The notes below the pieces were generated by a model, which saw nothing but the letters and a program-made list of their open reading frames with translations, did no database searches and was not told the origin of the DNA. Of a stretch of DNA of 64,000 nucleotides, positions 41,435-52,868 are shown in pieces (the first letter of the stretch is position 1; the number at the start of each line of letters is the position of its first letter). The translations under genes and the position numbers were made by a program. Source of the stretch: Clarkia xantiana subsp. parviflora (Eukaryota > Streptophyta > Magnoliopsida > Myrtales > Onagraceae); assembly GCA_036873135.1 (NCBI GenBank), contig JAPTYO010000008.1, positions 33,072,761 to 33,136,760 on the forward strand. The letters are read 5' to 3'.

Positions 41435-42829
41435 ATCCCTAGGGTTTAGTCAATGTAAATCTTGACATTAATTACCGATATATTCTTTCCATGATTTTAA
41501 GGATATAGATATATTTGTTATTAATTAATTTCCTAAAAGATTAAGAAAATATATAGATCAATTTTATCCCTAATATAGAGTCTAATCGAATATTGATATA
41601 TATTGCATAATAAATATCTATGGAATATATTTATATATTGAATATATTATATTTATAATGTTACTTGACAACAAAGTTAACTTTTAAGTGGAATTGAAAA
41701 CCCTACTTAGCCACCAAGTATCATTTCGGCCGGATTATAGGGTTACAGGGCCGGACCAAATGCGCAACCGGGTCGGTCGTCCGACCCGGATAACCCGTGA
41801 GACTCGAACCGGGTCGGGTTCGGGTCGGGTCGACCAACCCGAATTTTATCAATCGGTTCGACTCAGAATGGGTCGAGTTGGACCAGGTGGGCTAATGGGT
41901 CGGGTCAAACCCAACCCGGTTCGAGAAAACCGAACTAAAAAACCTAACTTGGCCGGACCGGGTCAATCTGACCGGACCGATCAGACCTGGTTGACTGAAC
42001 CGGATCGGGTTTCGGGTCAACTTAATTTAGGTTGGAGTAAATTTAAAATCCAAATGTTTTTTAACTTTAAAATTACCTAAACAGTGCGAGTTGGTTAAAT
42101 ACTTTTTCAGGTTTTAATCAAACTTGACGCCTAGTTTCGATTTTGGGGATGAATCTCGGAAAATGCATGATTATGGGACTGAATCATTTTGCGGGCTGAA
42201 TTTCAGTTGTTATATATTGATATGAATGCATGTTAGAAATGCGCCTTGACTATATCAAGCTAGTCTGATATTGCATGTTGGGGGCGGAGGCCTGTTTCAA
42301 TTAATGATTTGTATACTAAGATAGACATGTTGTACTGAGTGATCTTGATTAAGATCCATGACTAGAAGTTCGCATGACTGTTATAACATTAAGTGCAACT
42401 CTGCCCCAAATATTTTAAAGCGATATTCAGTCGTCAAATATGGATGATTGATGTGGAATGCTTACGCATGATGCGTTTGCATGATAGTTTCAGGATGTGA
42501 TCGCATGCGATAATTTACTTGTGTAGTAGAATTATGTATGCTTGAATGAGAAATCCTCGAAACATTTTAAAAGGGCCTTGGGAAAGCCAAGATCGGTTGT
42601 ATGTACAAACTCCCCGTTCTGGTTAATGTAGCGATTAAACCGTTTTTTTTCAAAGAGACTAGTCTAATAGAAATGATACGTCGACAGTGTGAACTCTTTA
42701 AACGACCTCCTTCCATTGATTTACTGGTGGTCGGCTTGGTTAGATGACTGAGGAATCATTATTTATCTCCTCCTAACTAATAGATATCCTATGTAAGCAA
42801 TTCTATTATAAAATGTTTTAAATTGTCAC

Positions 42830-43470
42830 CCTGATTTTTGCAGGGTCTGTGAATGTGTTAGTTTCAGTGGCTGGTAGAGTGTGATTCTATACTACTTGCA
42901 ATCTCGATGGATTTAATTATGATGAATGGAAGGAATAGGTGTTGATACTCCTCTCTACTGCGAATGTTGACTAATGCATAAATCTGAAAGCGGAGAGGAC
43001 ACATACGGATGAATGTGGAAGTCCGTACAACTTTGACGATGATAGGTCGTGCAAAAATCATACTGCGAAAGGGTTGATGTTTTCAACCCCGACAGCTGAA
43101 ATTACGGAAGAGTTCATGAACATGAGTGCATTACACCTTTGGTGTGACCTACACCTTCGTTTCCTCTAAGGAAAAGCCGCTGGAGCTAGAAACCTCATAG
43201 TTAAATATGATGGTATCCTGAGCATGGATGCCGGTGTAAAATTCGATCATGATCCTGATCACAAAGGGGATGCGTAGAAAATGATTGATCTCATAATGAA
43301 AGGGTTCTATCTCTCGTGGTTCGCTGATGACAATGGACTCAAAGGTCTGATCAAATCGATTAAGTCAACTGTGGATATGTTCAAAGGTGGCTACGATAGA
43401 CAAACCTCCATCTCAGATGAATCCCATGAGTCGAAGGACTTCTCTCATATACGCATGATGTTGAAATAAT
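42830..43470 (+). pseudogene. Copia gag remnant (copy B)
   Basis: The frame 43281-43469 contains 'LSWFADDNGLKGLIKSIKS', which matches copy A. Upstream, 42864-43200 reads weakly like a gag N-terminus but is full of stops. No zinc knuckle was found. Confidence 0.55.
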
Positions 43471-44262
43471 CGAGCAACAAAATGTCCAATCAAATATCTG
43501 ATGGGTCACAGCATCGTTGATGAAGTGCGTCTCAGGGACGCCTCGTTTTCCATGTACATAAAGTTGTAAAAAAAATTATTCTGACATAGATCATCTGATG
43601 TGACTCACTCGTGAATTTTTCAGATCTGGCGATCGACATGGCTCGCAGTTCTCGACTATCATTTCCTTTTGTTGCTGCATTATGATCAAGAACCTTATCA
43701 TTGTCGTTTCATCTTTCAATGTTCATTTCAATTGATGATTTTGGTTATTTGCGTCTTGAATTATTGAATAAAGTGATTGTCATTTAGATTGAATGCTATT
43801 TGATTCGAAGTACAATTTAATTATCAATCCATTGACCCGGTCAAAGGGGTCGATCCGAACGAAATCTGGTAATGGGGATTTAAAAAAAAAATCAGCCAAG
43901 TCAAAGAGGTCGAATGAAAGAAACGATTAACACACTCCATCATCATTACTAACCCATTGATTGCGTAATTAGGTCGAACATTTTGTATTCCTTATTTTTT
44001 AGTACTTTGAAAATATAATTGATATCATAGAAAAGGACATGTATGAAACCGATAATTAAATTAAGGAAACGAAATGATTTCACCTAGGGTAGTACCTAAG
44101 TGTGGGGTGCGCAATGCGCAAGTTCTTCATAAAATGGAACACATCAACTCGAAGTAGAAAATTTAATATAAAGATGTATTGATTTGAAGCTCAAATTAAC
44201 TTTCATTGATAAATTTATCCGTTATGAGATCACTCGTCTGATTACTTGTAAATCTGAGGCTA

Positions 44263-44879
44263 TTGAGTGCTTTGAAAGCTATCCCAATCTCGTATAATCA
44301 GTTGAAGCGAAAGGTGAAAACCTTGCGCACTGACAGAGGTGGAGAATACCTCTCGAATGAGTTTGACATGTTATACAATGAAAGGGGTATTGTCCGTCAA
44401 ACGACGATCCCTTATATGCCACAAAAGAATGTTGTAGCGGAACGACGTAATCGTACACTCTTAGACATGGTTAGACCATGATGTCGCAAGCTCAACACAC
44501 GATCTCCTTTAGGGGTGATGCGTTTTTTACTGCTACGCATATAGTAAACTGTGTCCCAACAAAATCGGTGGACACGACACCATATGAGCTGTGCACTGGT
44601 AAAAACATGGATCTTAAGACAAGACCTTGGGGTTGCGCAGCATACACGCATCATAAAGATAGTCGATATGGCAAGTTGGGACCTATAGGATTAAAGAGTA
44701 TCTTTATAAGATACTCGGAAAACCCTAATGGATACGTGTTTGTGGCTTATCAAGAAAATAGTGGCGTGGTCGAACATGAGTGTAGGGATGTTACATTTAT
44801 TAGGGATGAATTTCCTAAGCTTGGTGACATCAAAACGAATGAAGTCTTAATAGAACTTGAACAGGACGAGTATGATTAG
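44263..44879 (+). pseudogene. Copia integrase remnant (copy B)
   Basis: Two frames hold an integrase core: 'VKTLRTDRGGEYLSNEFD' (second catalytic Asp), 'RQTTIPYMPQKNVVAERRNRTLLDM' in part (catalytic Glu in 'AERRNRTL'), then in another frame 'IVNCVPTKSVDTTPYE' and 'FIRYSENPNGY'. The first catalytic Asp region is missing or unreadable. A stop between the frames near 44479 breaks the protein. Confidence 0.85.
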
Positions 44880-45329
44880 GTCCCATTAACTTCAAGTGGG
44901 ATATTTGGGGGAGCAACAACTCTGAATGATATGGTAAACGAGAATGGGGATATTTTCATAATAAATCTAGTGGGAGGAGTAAATCCAACCACATAAATCA
45001 TAGTTGCTCCTGGTGCGAATCAAGTAGAACCTGATCATTAGTTGTTGAACCGTTGGATGAGAATACTATAATTTCTCAACTACCTGCTGGTTACAGTAGG
45101 AGTGCGACAACCAAGTTTGTTCCTGGTCTAAGTGTTCGTGCAGTTCATCTCGGAGGTAGAAGCCCGAGAAGTCTTCAGAAAAGTTGTAGGAAAGGTTCCA
45201 GTAACGCCCTGGTTCTTAGTGGGAGCATTATCCTAGTGGGGGCGTAGTTCAAGATTGGAATAAGGAGCCTGGACGTAGTAAAAGGAAAAGAACTTCTCCT
45301 TACAAGTATCCAATCAAGAAGGGTGAGTT

Positions 45330-46870
45330 ATTCACCCTCACTTCGGTTGATGAACCGTTAACGGTTAAACAAGCTTTGGAAGGTCCTCAAGCCAAAGAAT
45401 GGAGGAAGAGATCGCCTCTATGGAAGCCAATTATGTTTGGACATTAATTGATTTTCCTGCTAATCGCAGAGCAATAGGGGCTAAGTGGTTTCTGAGATTG
45501 AAACTCACTGGTGATGGAAAGTTTGAGCGATATAAAGCTCGACTTGTCGCGAAAGGATATACCCAACTCCACGGAGTGTACTTTGATGAGACTTACTGAC
45601 CGACTGTACGTTACACCACAGCCCGAGCCATTTTGGCCTTGGTTGCGAGCCCCAATCTCGAGCTGCACTAGATGGATGTTAAGACTGCCTTTCTTCATGG
45701 AAACTTGGAGGAAGAGATCTACATGGAGAAACCAGAGGGTTTCTTATCCCCTGGGAATGAACGTAAATTTTTTATGCTCCAAAGATCGATCTATGGTCTT
45801 AAACAATCGTTCCGTCAATGGTACCGCGGATTCCACGAGGAAATCGTTGGCAATGGATTTGTGAATCTTCACGAGGATCCCTGAGTGTACACTAATACCT
45901 CTGGGTCAAAGTATGTCATCTTGACGTTATACATCGATGACATCCTTCATGCCGCGAACGATGTAAGTTAATTAAAGAAGTCAAAGTCCTGGTTAGCATC
46001 TGTATTTGAGATGAAGGACATGTGTGAGGTCACTTATATCCTAAGTATTAAGATTGTTAGATATTGTGGTGTTCAGAGATTATGTCTTTCACAGGAAGCC
46101 TATATCTACAAGTTGTTGAGAAGGTTCAATCTCTATGATGATAAACTCGTGGAGACGCCGGTTGTATATGGATGTGCGTTGTCGAAGCGTGATGGCCCAA
46201 AGAACCTGACAGAGCGTGAATAGATGAAAAGTGCTAAGTACCTCAATATGGTAAGAAGTCTGATGTACTTGATGCAATGCTCTCGTCGGGATATCTGTTA
46301 CGATGTGGGCTTAGTAGCTTATTTCCAGTCGAACCCCGGTTATCAACATTTTAAATCCATCAAACGAATTATAATATATCTGAAAGGTACGACATACTAC
46401 AGACTGTGCTGTGATGGAAATAAGCTAGAATTGATAGGATATAGTGACGTCGACCAAGTTGGTGATCTAGATGATCGTAAGTCCACCTTAGGAGGAGTGT
46501 TTCTCCTTGCTAATGTCGTCATCTCATGGATGAGCAAGAAGCAATATTGTGTCGCGCTGTCTACTATGGAATCCGAATTCATAACTCTCTCAAAGAATGC
46601 ACGGGAGGCTGTCTGGCTAAGGAGTTTGATGACCGCCCTTCTTGACGTCGAGTACGGGAGTAAGCCTTTGTGCATTTACACTGACAGTCAAGCAGCGATA
46701 GGGGCAGTCAAGAATCCGAAGTACCATATTAGGACAAAAAAACATTGATATAAATTATAACTATGCGAAGAGTGTGGTAGAGGACAAGCTGATCACAGTT
46801 GAATTGATGCCTTCAGAGAACATGTTTGCGGATCTATTAACTAAACCCTTACGTAATGATGTTTTCGAAA
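45330..46870 (+). pseudogene. Copia reverse transcriptase-RNase H remnant (copy B)
   Basis: Ordered pieces include 'NRRAIGAKWFLRLKLTGDGK' with 'RLVAKGYTQLHG', 'MDVKTAFLHGNLEEEIYME', 'YGLKQSFRQWYRG', a decayed YVDD region near 45930 ('LYIDDILHA'), then RNase H with 'YSDVDQVGDLDD', 'STMESEF', 'YTDSQAAI'. Stops at 45597-45599, 45882-45884 and 46221-46223 and a shift near 46745 disrupt it. In the catalytic block YVDD has become YIDD. Confidence 0.85.
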
Positions 46871-48002
46871 AGCACTTAAAACTGCTTGTATTGCGAAGGA
46901 TTTAGAAGGGTTGAGTTATGACAATAATATTTTTGAATTTGAAGTAATATTTGAATAAAAAGATTGCTATTTGAGTGTATGATATTAACGACGTCATAAT
47001 GGCTTTATTACATCGGATGGACGGTCTATAAACTAGTCGTTGGAGCGTAAAACCTCCTAATAAAATACATCGAATGTGGACCTTGCCATGTCACACGGGC
47101 ACGGTCGTCTTAATGGAAAGGATTCCTCAGCCATATCAAGACTGGCTAAGAAACATGGTGTTCCGAAAGAGAAACATGGTTATGCAAAACGATCATTTGG
47201 TTTTGGGGTAACACGACATGATCAAAGTTTTGCAGATCGCCGCGACGAACACTGTTCGTCTACTACTACATTCTGGGTTAGCTGAAAATGTACGATAGCA
47301 TATGACATTCTCGTTCCTGATATAAAATAAATTCAGGTTATGTTATCGACGCGCACTTTATACTGCGCGTGCCACGTTCGACCACGGGGTCATGCTCGGT
47401 TTTATTAGACGAAATCTTCTAAGATTTTGAAAGGCACAAACTTCTTCACCTTGAGTGTGTGATTGATCTTGGGTGATGTATCAAGGAGCACCCAAAGTAC
47501 CCTTACCAATCGGAACTCGTATCTAAGGTTGAGCTCAATGTTCGCTCCTAGGTATACAAGCGTAGCGCCTGAAAAAAAAAGGCCAAGTGACCACGTTTTG
47601 GGCACCAGTTGAGTTTTACTAATTGTACGAGTGATTGGGATGGTCATGCACATCTGTCATTTTTCGTAGGTGTCCATCAACTGAATATTAGTTGAAATTT
47701 TATGAATACTTGTGTGGATGCCTTGGAGAAGTATTCCTTTGTGGAAACTAGGAAATTGGAGAATAACAGTTGACCAGGGGTAGAGCGCGGAACAGAGAAG
47801 TAACATTTAGATAACATGATGGGAATCGACGTCCGCGGACGCTATAACACTCTTAACCGATGAGTAGCGCAATGTTCGTTGTTTCTGCCGGTCGCATGGC
47901 AAACCTCGTATGAACAATGCAGAAACTGGATTGGATCATTGAATGGATATTGATGTGTTGGTCGAAAACATATTTATTGGCACCCTCCCATTCCGGCGAG
48001 TT
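46871..48002 (+). other. 3' untranslated region of copia copy B
   Basis: About 1.1 kb shared with copies A, C and D, with landmarks such as 'CGTGCCACGTTCGACCACGG' and 'CCGGTCGCATGGCAAACC'. It ends in 'CACCCTCCCATTCCGGCGAGT' just before the LTR, the PPT area of this family. The open frames are not conserved between copies, so it appears non-coding. Confidence 0.7.
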
Positions 48003-48581
48003 GTTGGCATTTGGTGTACATGGATCGCCGTAATAGGAGGCCATTAATACAAGCCCAAAAGGTTAATTCCAAATTGAGACATGGCACATAAGGGATTTTG
48101 GGTCAGGCCATGTGTGGCCCAAAATTGGGCCAACCCAATGGTGGCATATTTCGGCCGAATTAGGGGGCAAGCCCTAGGTGGGCTTTGCTCACCTCCTCTT
48201 ATAAATAGGAAGTGTTAGGGATTTCTTAAGGTTTATCACTTTCTCCCTTTTATTGAGACAAAATAAATCCCCTCTCGAACACATCAAAGGCTCGACCGAA
48301 CCTTACCTCCACCCAAGATTGTGCCGAATTGTGTTAACAATTTACCCCAAAGATCCATCCGAGCAACCAGATTGAAGAGGCTTCGCTGTGGAGACCATAG
48401 CCTGTGGATTACTCTTCAACAAGGGTTCCCGCAGAACACCGTCCGGCAGATCTTGGACTCCCTCGTGACGTTCTTGGGGTACGGAAAGCAAAACTGGCAT
48501 GTGCTCCATTTCTGTTGTGTAATTAGTTTACCAATCATGTACACGTGCTTTAATCTGTAGTTATATCCCCTAAACCCATCA
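48003..48581 (+). repeat. 3' LTR of copia copy B
   Basis: About 579 bp from TGTTGGCATTTGG to 'AAACCCATCA'. It matches the copy C LTR in its plan: 'CGCCGTAATAGGAGGCC', 'TTATAAATAGG' TATA region, and 'CGTTCTTGGG' near the end. The last two bases could be 48582-48583. Confidence 0.8.
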
Positions 48582-48597
48582 CACTCAGGGTGACAAG

Positions 48598-48763
48598 TAT
48601 TAGGGATAACACATAAATTAGGGATAACTTTCCTTCCTTGTATTATCTAATTAGATTGTATTCCTTATTATTAGGGTTTTCTATAGATAGCTCTCTACTT
48701 GTATTTATATTGTTGTAACCCTATGCTGTAAATCAATGTTATAATATTACTGATTAGCATACT
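48598..48763 (+). repeat. 5' LTR of copia element 3 (3' end lost)
   Basis: Matches the 3' LTR to 'CATACT' and then diverges to 'CTATTGCTCC'. The missing piece is the final GTTATA and the expected TGGTATCAGAGC PBS. Confidence 0.85.
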
Positions 48764-48839
48764 CTATTGCTCCAACGAGCAAACCTAACTCCAGCCGCCC
48801 CAAACCAGTCGCCGCAAATCCTCCTTCTCTGCCGCCATC

Positions 48840-49675
48840 ATGTCGTCAACTGATTCACTCGCTGCCGAAGGCCTCATCATCATCAACGCTGTTGCTCAAA
48901 TTCCGGTGAAACTTACTCGGAAAAACTATCCTTCTTGGCGAGGTCAGTTCCTTCCATTGTTGGTGGGAACCAATCTGTTGCGTTATGTCGATGGCTCCTT
49001 CCCGTTTCCACCCGAGAAGATCACGCAAGAAGGCAAGGAAGTCACCAATCCGGCGTACCTCCACTGGGTTCGGCAAGACCAGCTTGTTCTCCATGGCATC
49101 GTCGCCTCAGTTACTGAACTGGTGATGTCCGTGGTTAGCCTCTCGAAGACTTCCCGAGACGGATGGACAGCTCTCAGCAAGGCGTACGCCAACGCATCAC
49201 GATCCAGGTTGATGTCGTTGAAGGATCAACTCTCTCGTCTAACAAAGGGGTCTAAATCTGTAGCCGAATATATGGAGGAAATCAAGGTAATTTCTGATGA
49301 AATCTCTATCATCGACTCACCCTTGGACGATGTTGATCTCGTCATTCATTCACTCAACGGTCTTGGGCATGAATTTAAGGAGATTTTCGCTGCAATTAGA
49401 GCTTGTGAAAACCCGATCTCGTTTGAGGATCTTCTTGACAAGTTGCAAGAGTATGAACGGTTTCTTCACCGCGATGATCATCTCCAGGAATCGGTGGTTC
49501 TCACCGCGAATTTTGCTCACCAAAATCAGCGTCGTCCCAACAATTGTGGAGCAAGAAACAATCAGCAAGTTCAGCAAGGTGGAGGCTCTGGTTCGTACAA
49601 TGGAGGCCCTGGTTCGACCAGACAGAATCAACCCCGGTCTGACCACAACGGCCGGTCCAACCAGCTGGTCTGGTC
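48840..49675 (+). CDS. gag: Copia gag, truncated before the zinc knuckle
   Basis: The ATG at 48840 opens [14 protein letters not shown]2/Retrotran_gag-type copia motifs follow: '[21 protein letters not shown]', shortened here to '[18 protein letters not shown]'; '[10 protein letters not shown]'; '[12 protein letters not shown]'; '[20 protein letters not shown]'. The C-terminus is Asn/Gly/Gln-rich as before a zinc knuckle, but the knuckle itself is absent because the internal deletion starts about 49670. The gag frame then reads on out of phase with RT and stops far downstream at 50205-50207. The capsid part looks intact. Confidence 0.85.
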
Positions 49676-51094
49676 TTGGTATCAGAGCGAAATCCCGATG
49701 GCACTATTGAACGCTACAAGGCTCGTTTGGTTGCGAAGGGTTTTCATCAACGGCCCGGGCTCGACTACAAGGAGACATTCAGCCCGGTTGTTAAAGCGAC
49801 CACCGTTCGACTTGTTTTGGCTCTTGCCTCTTCCTATGGTTGGCCTCTTCGTCAACTCGATATTAACAATGCCTTCCTTCAAGGGACGCTCAATGACGAG
49901 GTTTATATGGCGCAACCCACCGACTTCATTGACAAGGATGCACCCACGGCCGTCTGCCGTCTCCGTAAAGCCATATATGGGCTCAAGCAAGCTCCCCGCG
50001 CTTGGTACGTTGAACTCAGTTCCTACTTGGTATCTTATGGCTTCATCGGGTCAAAATCGGATACTTGTCTATTCACTTATCATCACGGTGACATTCGAGT
50101 CTTTTTACTCGTTTACGTCGATGACATCATTGTCACAGGGAGCTCTCCTAGCTTCATTGCCGAGTTCATTTCCGATTTATCGGCTCGCTTCTCGCTTAAG
50201 GATCTAGGTCGGTTGAGCTATTTTCTTAGCGTTGAAGTCCTTCACACTCAAGGTGGCATCTTCATTTCGCAAACCAAGTATATTCGCGGGCTCCTCGAAC
50301 GTGCCGGCATGGACAGTGCCAAGGATGTCGCCACCCCTCTTGCGACCAAACCAACGCTCACCCTTCGTGATGGCTCAGCTCCTACAAAAGCCACGAGGTA
50401 CCGTAGCATCATCGGCGCTCTTCAATACTTGTCGTTTACGCGACCCGATATTTGCTTTTCGGTGAATAAGCTCTCTCAATTCATGCATCAACCCACCGAA
50501 CTTCACTGGGCTGCGGTCAAACGTCTTCTTCGTTACCTCAAAGGCACGCTTCATCAAGGTCTATTCTTCCATGTACGCTCTCCTTTGGATATTCTGGTCT
50601 ATTCTGATGCTGATTGGGCCGTAAATCTGGATGATCGCACGTCTACCATAGCATATCTAGTTTACCTCGGCAAGAATGTGATTTCATGGAGCTCTCATCG
50701 TCAAAAATCGGTTGTGCGCTCGTCCACCGAGGCCGAATATCATGCACTTGCCGATGCGGCCGCGGAATCTGCTTGGGTTCGGTCTCTCCTGGTTGAACTT
50801 GGAGTTACTCCGTCTCGCTCGCCCGCCTTATTATGTGACAACATTGGCGCCACGTACCTTAGTGTTAACCCGGTTTTTCATTCTCGCATGAAGCATATTG
50901 CGGTTGCCTATCATTTTGTTCGGGCTCAGGTTCAGCAATGTCACCTCACCGTTCATCACATCTCCACTCACGATCAACTTGCTGACGCCTTAACAAAGCC
51001 ACTTGCCAGGAGTCGTTTTCGGGAACTTTGCACCAAGATAAGACTTCTTGATGGGTCGTCCTTCTTGCGGGGGCGTATTAGGGATAACACATAA
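49676..51094 (+). CDS. RT-RH: Copia reverse transcriptase-RNase H, no start of its own
   Basis: An uninterrupted 472-codon frame one step away from gag. RT motifs: '[16 protein letters not shown]', '[13 protein letters not shown]', '[13 protein letters not shown]', catalytic YVDD at 50113-50124, and '[14 protein letters not shown]'. RNase H motifs: 'YSDADWA', '[11 protein letters not shown]', '[11 protein letters not shown]', '[10 protein letters not shown]'. All catalytic residues I can check are present. There is no good start codon, since normally the protein is cut from a polyprotein; here it could be made only by a frameshift from gag. Confidence 0.88.
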   Translation: MVSERNPDGTIERYKARLVAKGFHQRPGLDYKETFSPVVKATTVRLVLALASSYGWPLRQLDINNAFLQGTLNDEVYMAQPTDFIDKDAPTAVCRLRKAIYGLKQAPRAWYVELSSYLVSYGFIGSKSDTCLFTYHHGDIRVFLLVYVDDIIVTGSSPSFIAEFISDLSARFSLKDLGRLSYFLSVEVLHTQGGIFISQTKYIRGLLERAGMDSAKDVATPLATKPTLTLRDGSAPTKATRYRSIIGALQYLSFTRPDICFSVNKLSQFMHQPTELHWAAVKRLLRYLKGTLHQGLFFHVRSPLDILVYSDADWAVNLDDRTSTIAYLVYLGKNVISWSSHRQKSVVRSSTEAEYHALADAAAESAWVRSLLVELGVTPSRSPALLCDNIGATYLSVNPVFHSRMKHIAVAYHFVRAQVQQCHLTVHHISTHDQLADALTKPLARSRFRELCTKIRLLDGSSFLRGRIRDNT

Positions 51095-51247
51095 ATTAGG
51101 GATAACTTTCCTTCCTTGTATTATCTAATTAGATTGTATTCCTTATTATTAGGGTTTTCTATAGATAGCTCTCTACTTGTATTTATATTGTTGTAACCCT
51201 ATGCTGTAAATCAATGTTATAATATTACTGATTATCATACTGTTATA
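51076..51247 (+). repeat. 3' LTR of copia element 3
   Basis: 172 bp, TATTAGGGATAACAC...ACTGTTATA, preceded by a GGGGGCG purine-rich tract. It is followed by TSD ACAAG and a (TA)n microsatellite. Confidence 0.9.
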
Positions 51248-51252
51248 ACAAG

Positions 51253-52266
51253 TATATATATATATATATATATACACAACTTAATATGTGCATGATGTCA
51301 AAACTTGGGCAAAACGAGTATCGATTCTTAGAAGAACGACCTCAATATCGAGACCTGAAAAATCAAGCCTCCCACCGGAAGAGTTCCAGGACCGAAAGAT
51401 CAGACCTAAGAGCCGTAGGTGGACCAGCTCGTTGGAGTGTCAGCCCACCACCTTCGGAGCCGTCGCACCTGATCGAAACGGCCATTCTCACCGGAGGTCT
51501 CCCGCAGCTGCCCGAGCTCCACCCACCTAGAGCGGCCACTCTCCCCGACGCCGACGGGCTCTGATCTGGCCCCTCCTTTCCACGTCGAGGATCACCGGTT
51601 GGAGCCAACTCCCAGCTCCTAACAAAGCACCACGGGGTCTGCTCCCCTCCCGCCGCACCGGAGAATGCCCAGACTAAGCACCGCTTCGAGCTCCGCCACG
51701 AGCGACGAATTCCTCGCTGGAGAAGCGACTGAAATGCCCTTCAAACCAAGCCGAACCAAGAATCGAACCAAGCCGGGCCTCTATTAAGTAATTATGGTTT
51801 ACTTGGACACCAAGAAATCAAGAAATCAAGAAATCGAAAGAAAATGAAACACGATAGCTAAAGGGTAAAAATGCTCTAAAAAAAGGAGGTGGATGCTAAG
51901 AAATGAGGGGATGAAGAAGAAATACAAAACCCCTTATATAAAGGAGGATCTTAGGGTTTTTTCTTAAACCCATCAAGAAAAGCCTTTAATTAAGGGAAAT
52001 TTGGTTAAATGCTAAGTAAAAATGGACCAAGGCCCTTACCATTAACTATCTATATTATCTACATACACATCCATACTTACACATAAATTTGCACTAATTA
52101 ACAATTTCATTTTGCGTGTACATAAGCTTTAATAGGAAAAAGAAGAATGCAGTATCTCCCGAGCATTCAAGAGATGCCGGTACAATTCCTGAACTTGTAT
52201 GGGTGTCTATTCCGTGTAATATAGAGTCAATCATAGGTTTAATCAGTGTTTGACTCGAGGGAAAAT
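51253..52266 (+). mobile_element. Internal 3' end of a relative of the Tat-like element
   Basis: The last 65 bp ('ATAGAGTCAATCA...TTTGACTCGAGGG') match the minus-strand PPT region of the 30876-41434 element. The rest has a GC-rich stretch (51290-51770) and, on the minus strand, a TATA box TATATAAGGG near 51931-51940. That is where the antisense-gene promoter would be. The antisense coding exons themselves are not present. It starts with a (TA)n tract next to copia element 3. The open frames here show no domain. Confidence 0.6.
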
Positions 52267-52868
52267 GTTGGATATACGCCCAAACTATTCTAAACTAGAC
52301 TTCATATCGAAACCGTATCAAGCTGTGGTCGGTTATAAACCGAAGCATTGATATTGGATATCCTGAGACCCAAAATGCGATCAAAAAGCTCGCCGTGGGT
52401 CCGACACTTAGGCTAAAAAACACCCCGAGTGGCAGCCCCACTCGGGGTACACCTTTCGAGTGAGTACCGCTCACCCAGATCCCGAGCCCCGACAAACATT
52501 CGTTTGTGGAACGCCCTTAGAGGCCATCTCGAACCACTCCTAAACCATGTGGGCCCACTCGTTGCCAAAACAGGGATAAACCTGCCTTATTCCCGGTTTT
52601 TACCCGAAAGAACCGCTATTCCGGACCGGAATTCCCTGACACCGGAATAGCCATCAGAGAACTCTATAAATAGAGTCGTCCATCCCTCATTTGAAGGTAA
52701 TTTTGATCTCTCTCTAGCTTATACATTCTCTCTCTAGAGCACATATCTCATTTAGGCATCAGAGTGGGCTTACCAGGAACAACCCTCGGTGCTCCTTTTG
52801 CATGTGCGCTAGGAGAAAGGACATCAGAGACGCAAGACAAGAGTGATCGCTAAGACTGTAATCAAACA
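52267..52868 (+). repeat. 3' LTR of the Tat-like relative
   Basis: TGTTGGATATACGCCC begins like the LTR of the 30876-41434 element (TGATGGATATACGCCC). It has a TATA box in the perfect palindrome ACTCTATAAATAGAGT (52661-52676) and a late block 'CATTTAGGCATCAGAG', paralleling 'CATTTAAGCATCGGAG' in the gypsy LTRs. I place the end at 'TAATCAAACA' (52868); this is less certain because no second LTR is available. Confidence 0.7.

Larger units (their letters stand above)
41440..48581 (+). mobile_element. Ty1-copia family copy B (5' LTR missing)
   Basis: It begins in the leader (homologous to 29500-28800 of copy A), then gag remnant, integrase, RT-RNase H, long 3' untranslated region and a 3' LTR (48003-48581). 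No 5' LTR is seen; the left side is interrupted by the Tat-like insertion and then meets copy A. It is the most complete copy of the family in the window, but all frames are broken. Confidence 0.85.
48598..51247 (+). mobile_element. Internally deleted Ty1-copia element with TA...TA termini
   Basis: 2650 bp with TSD ACAAG (48593-48597 and 51248-51252). The 3' LTR is 172 bp (51076-51247, TATTAGGG...GTTATA). The 5' LTR (48598-48763) matches it but lacks the last six bases, and no PBS follows. Gag runs straight into reverse transcriptase, so protease and integrase are deleted. Only one or two differences separate the LTRs over the shared part, so it is young. Gag and RT frames are nearly clean. 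Confidence 0.9.
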
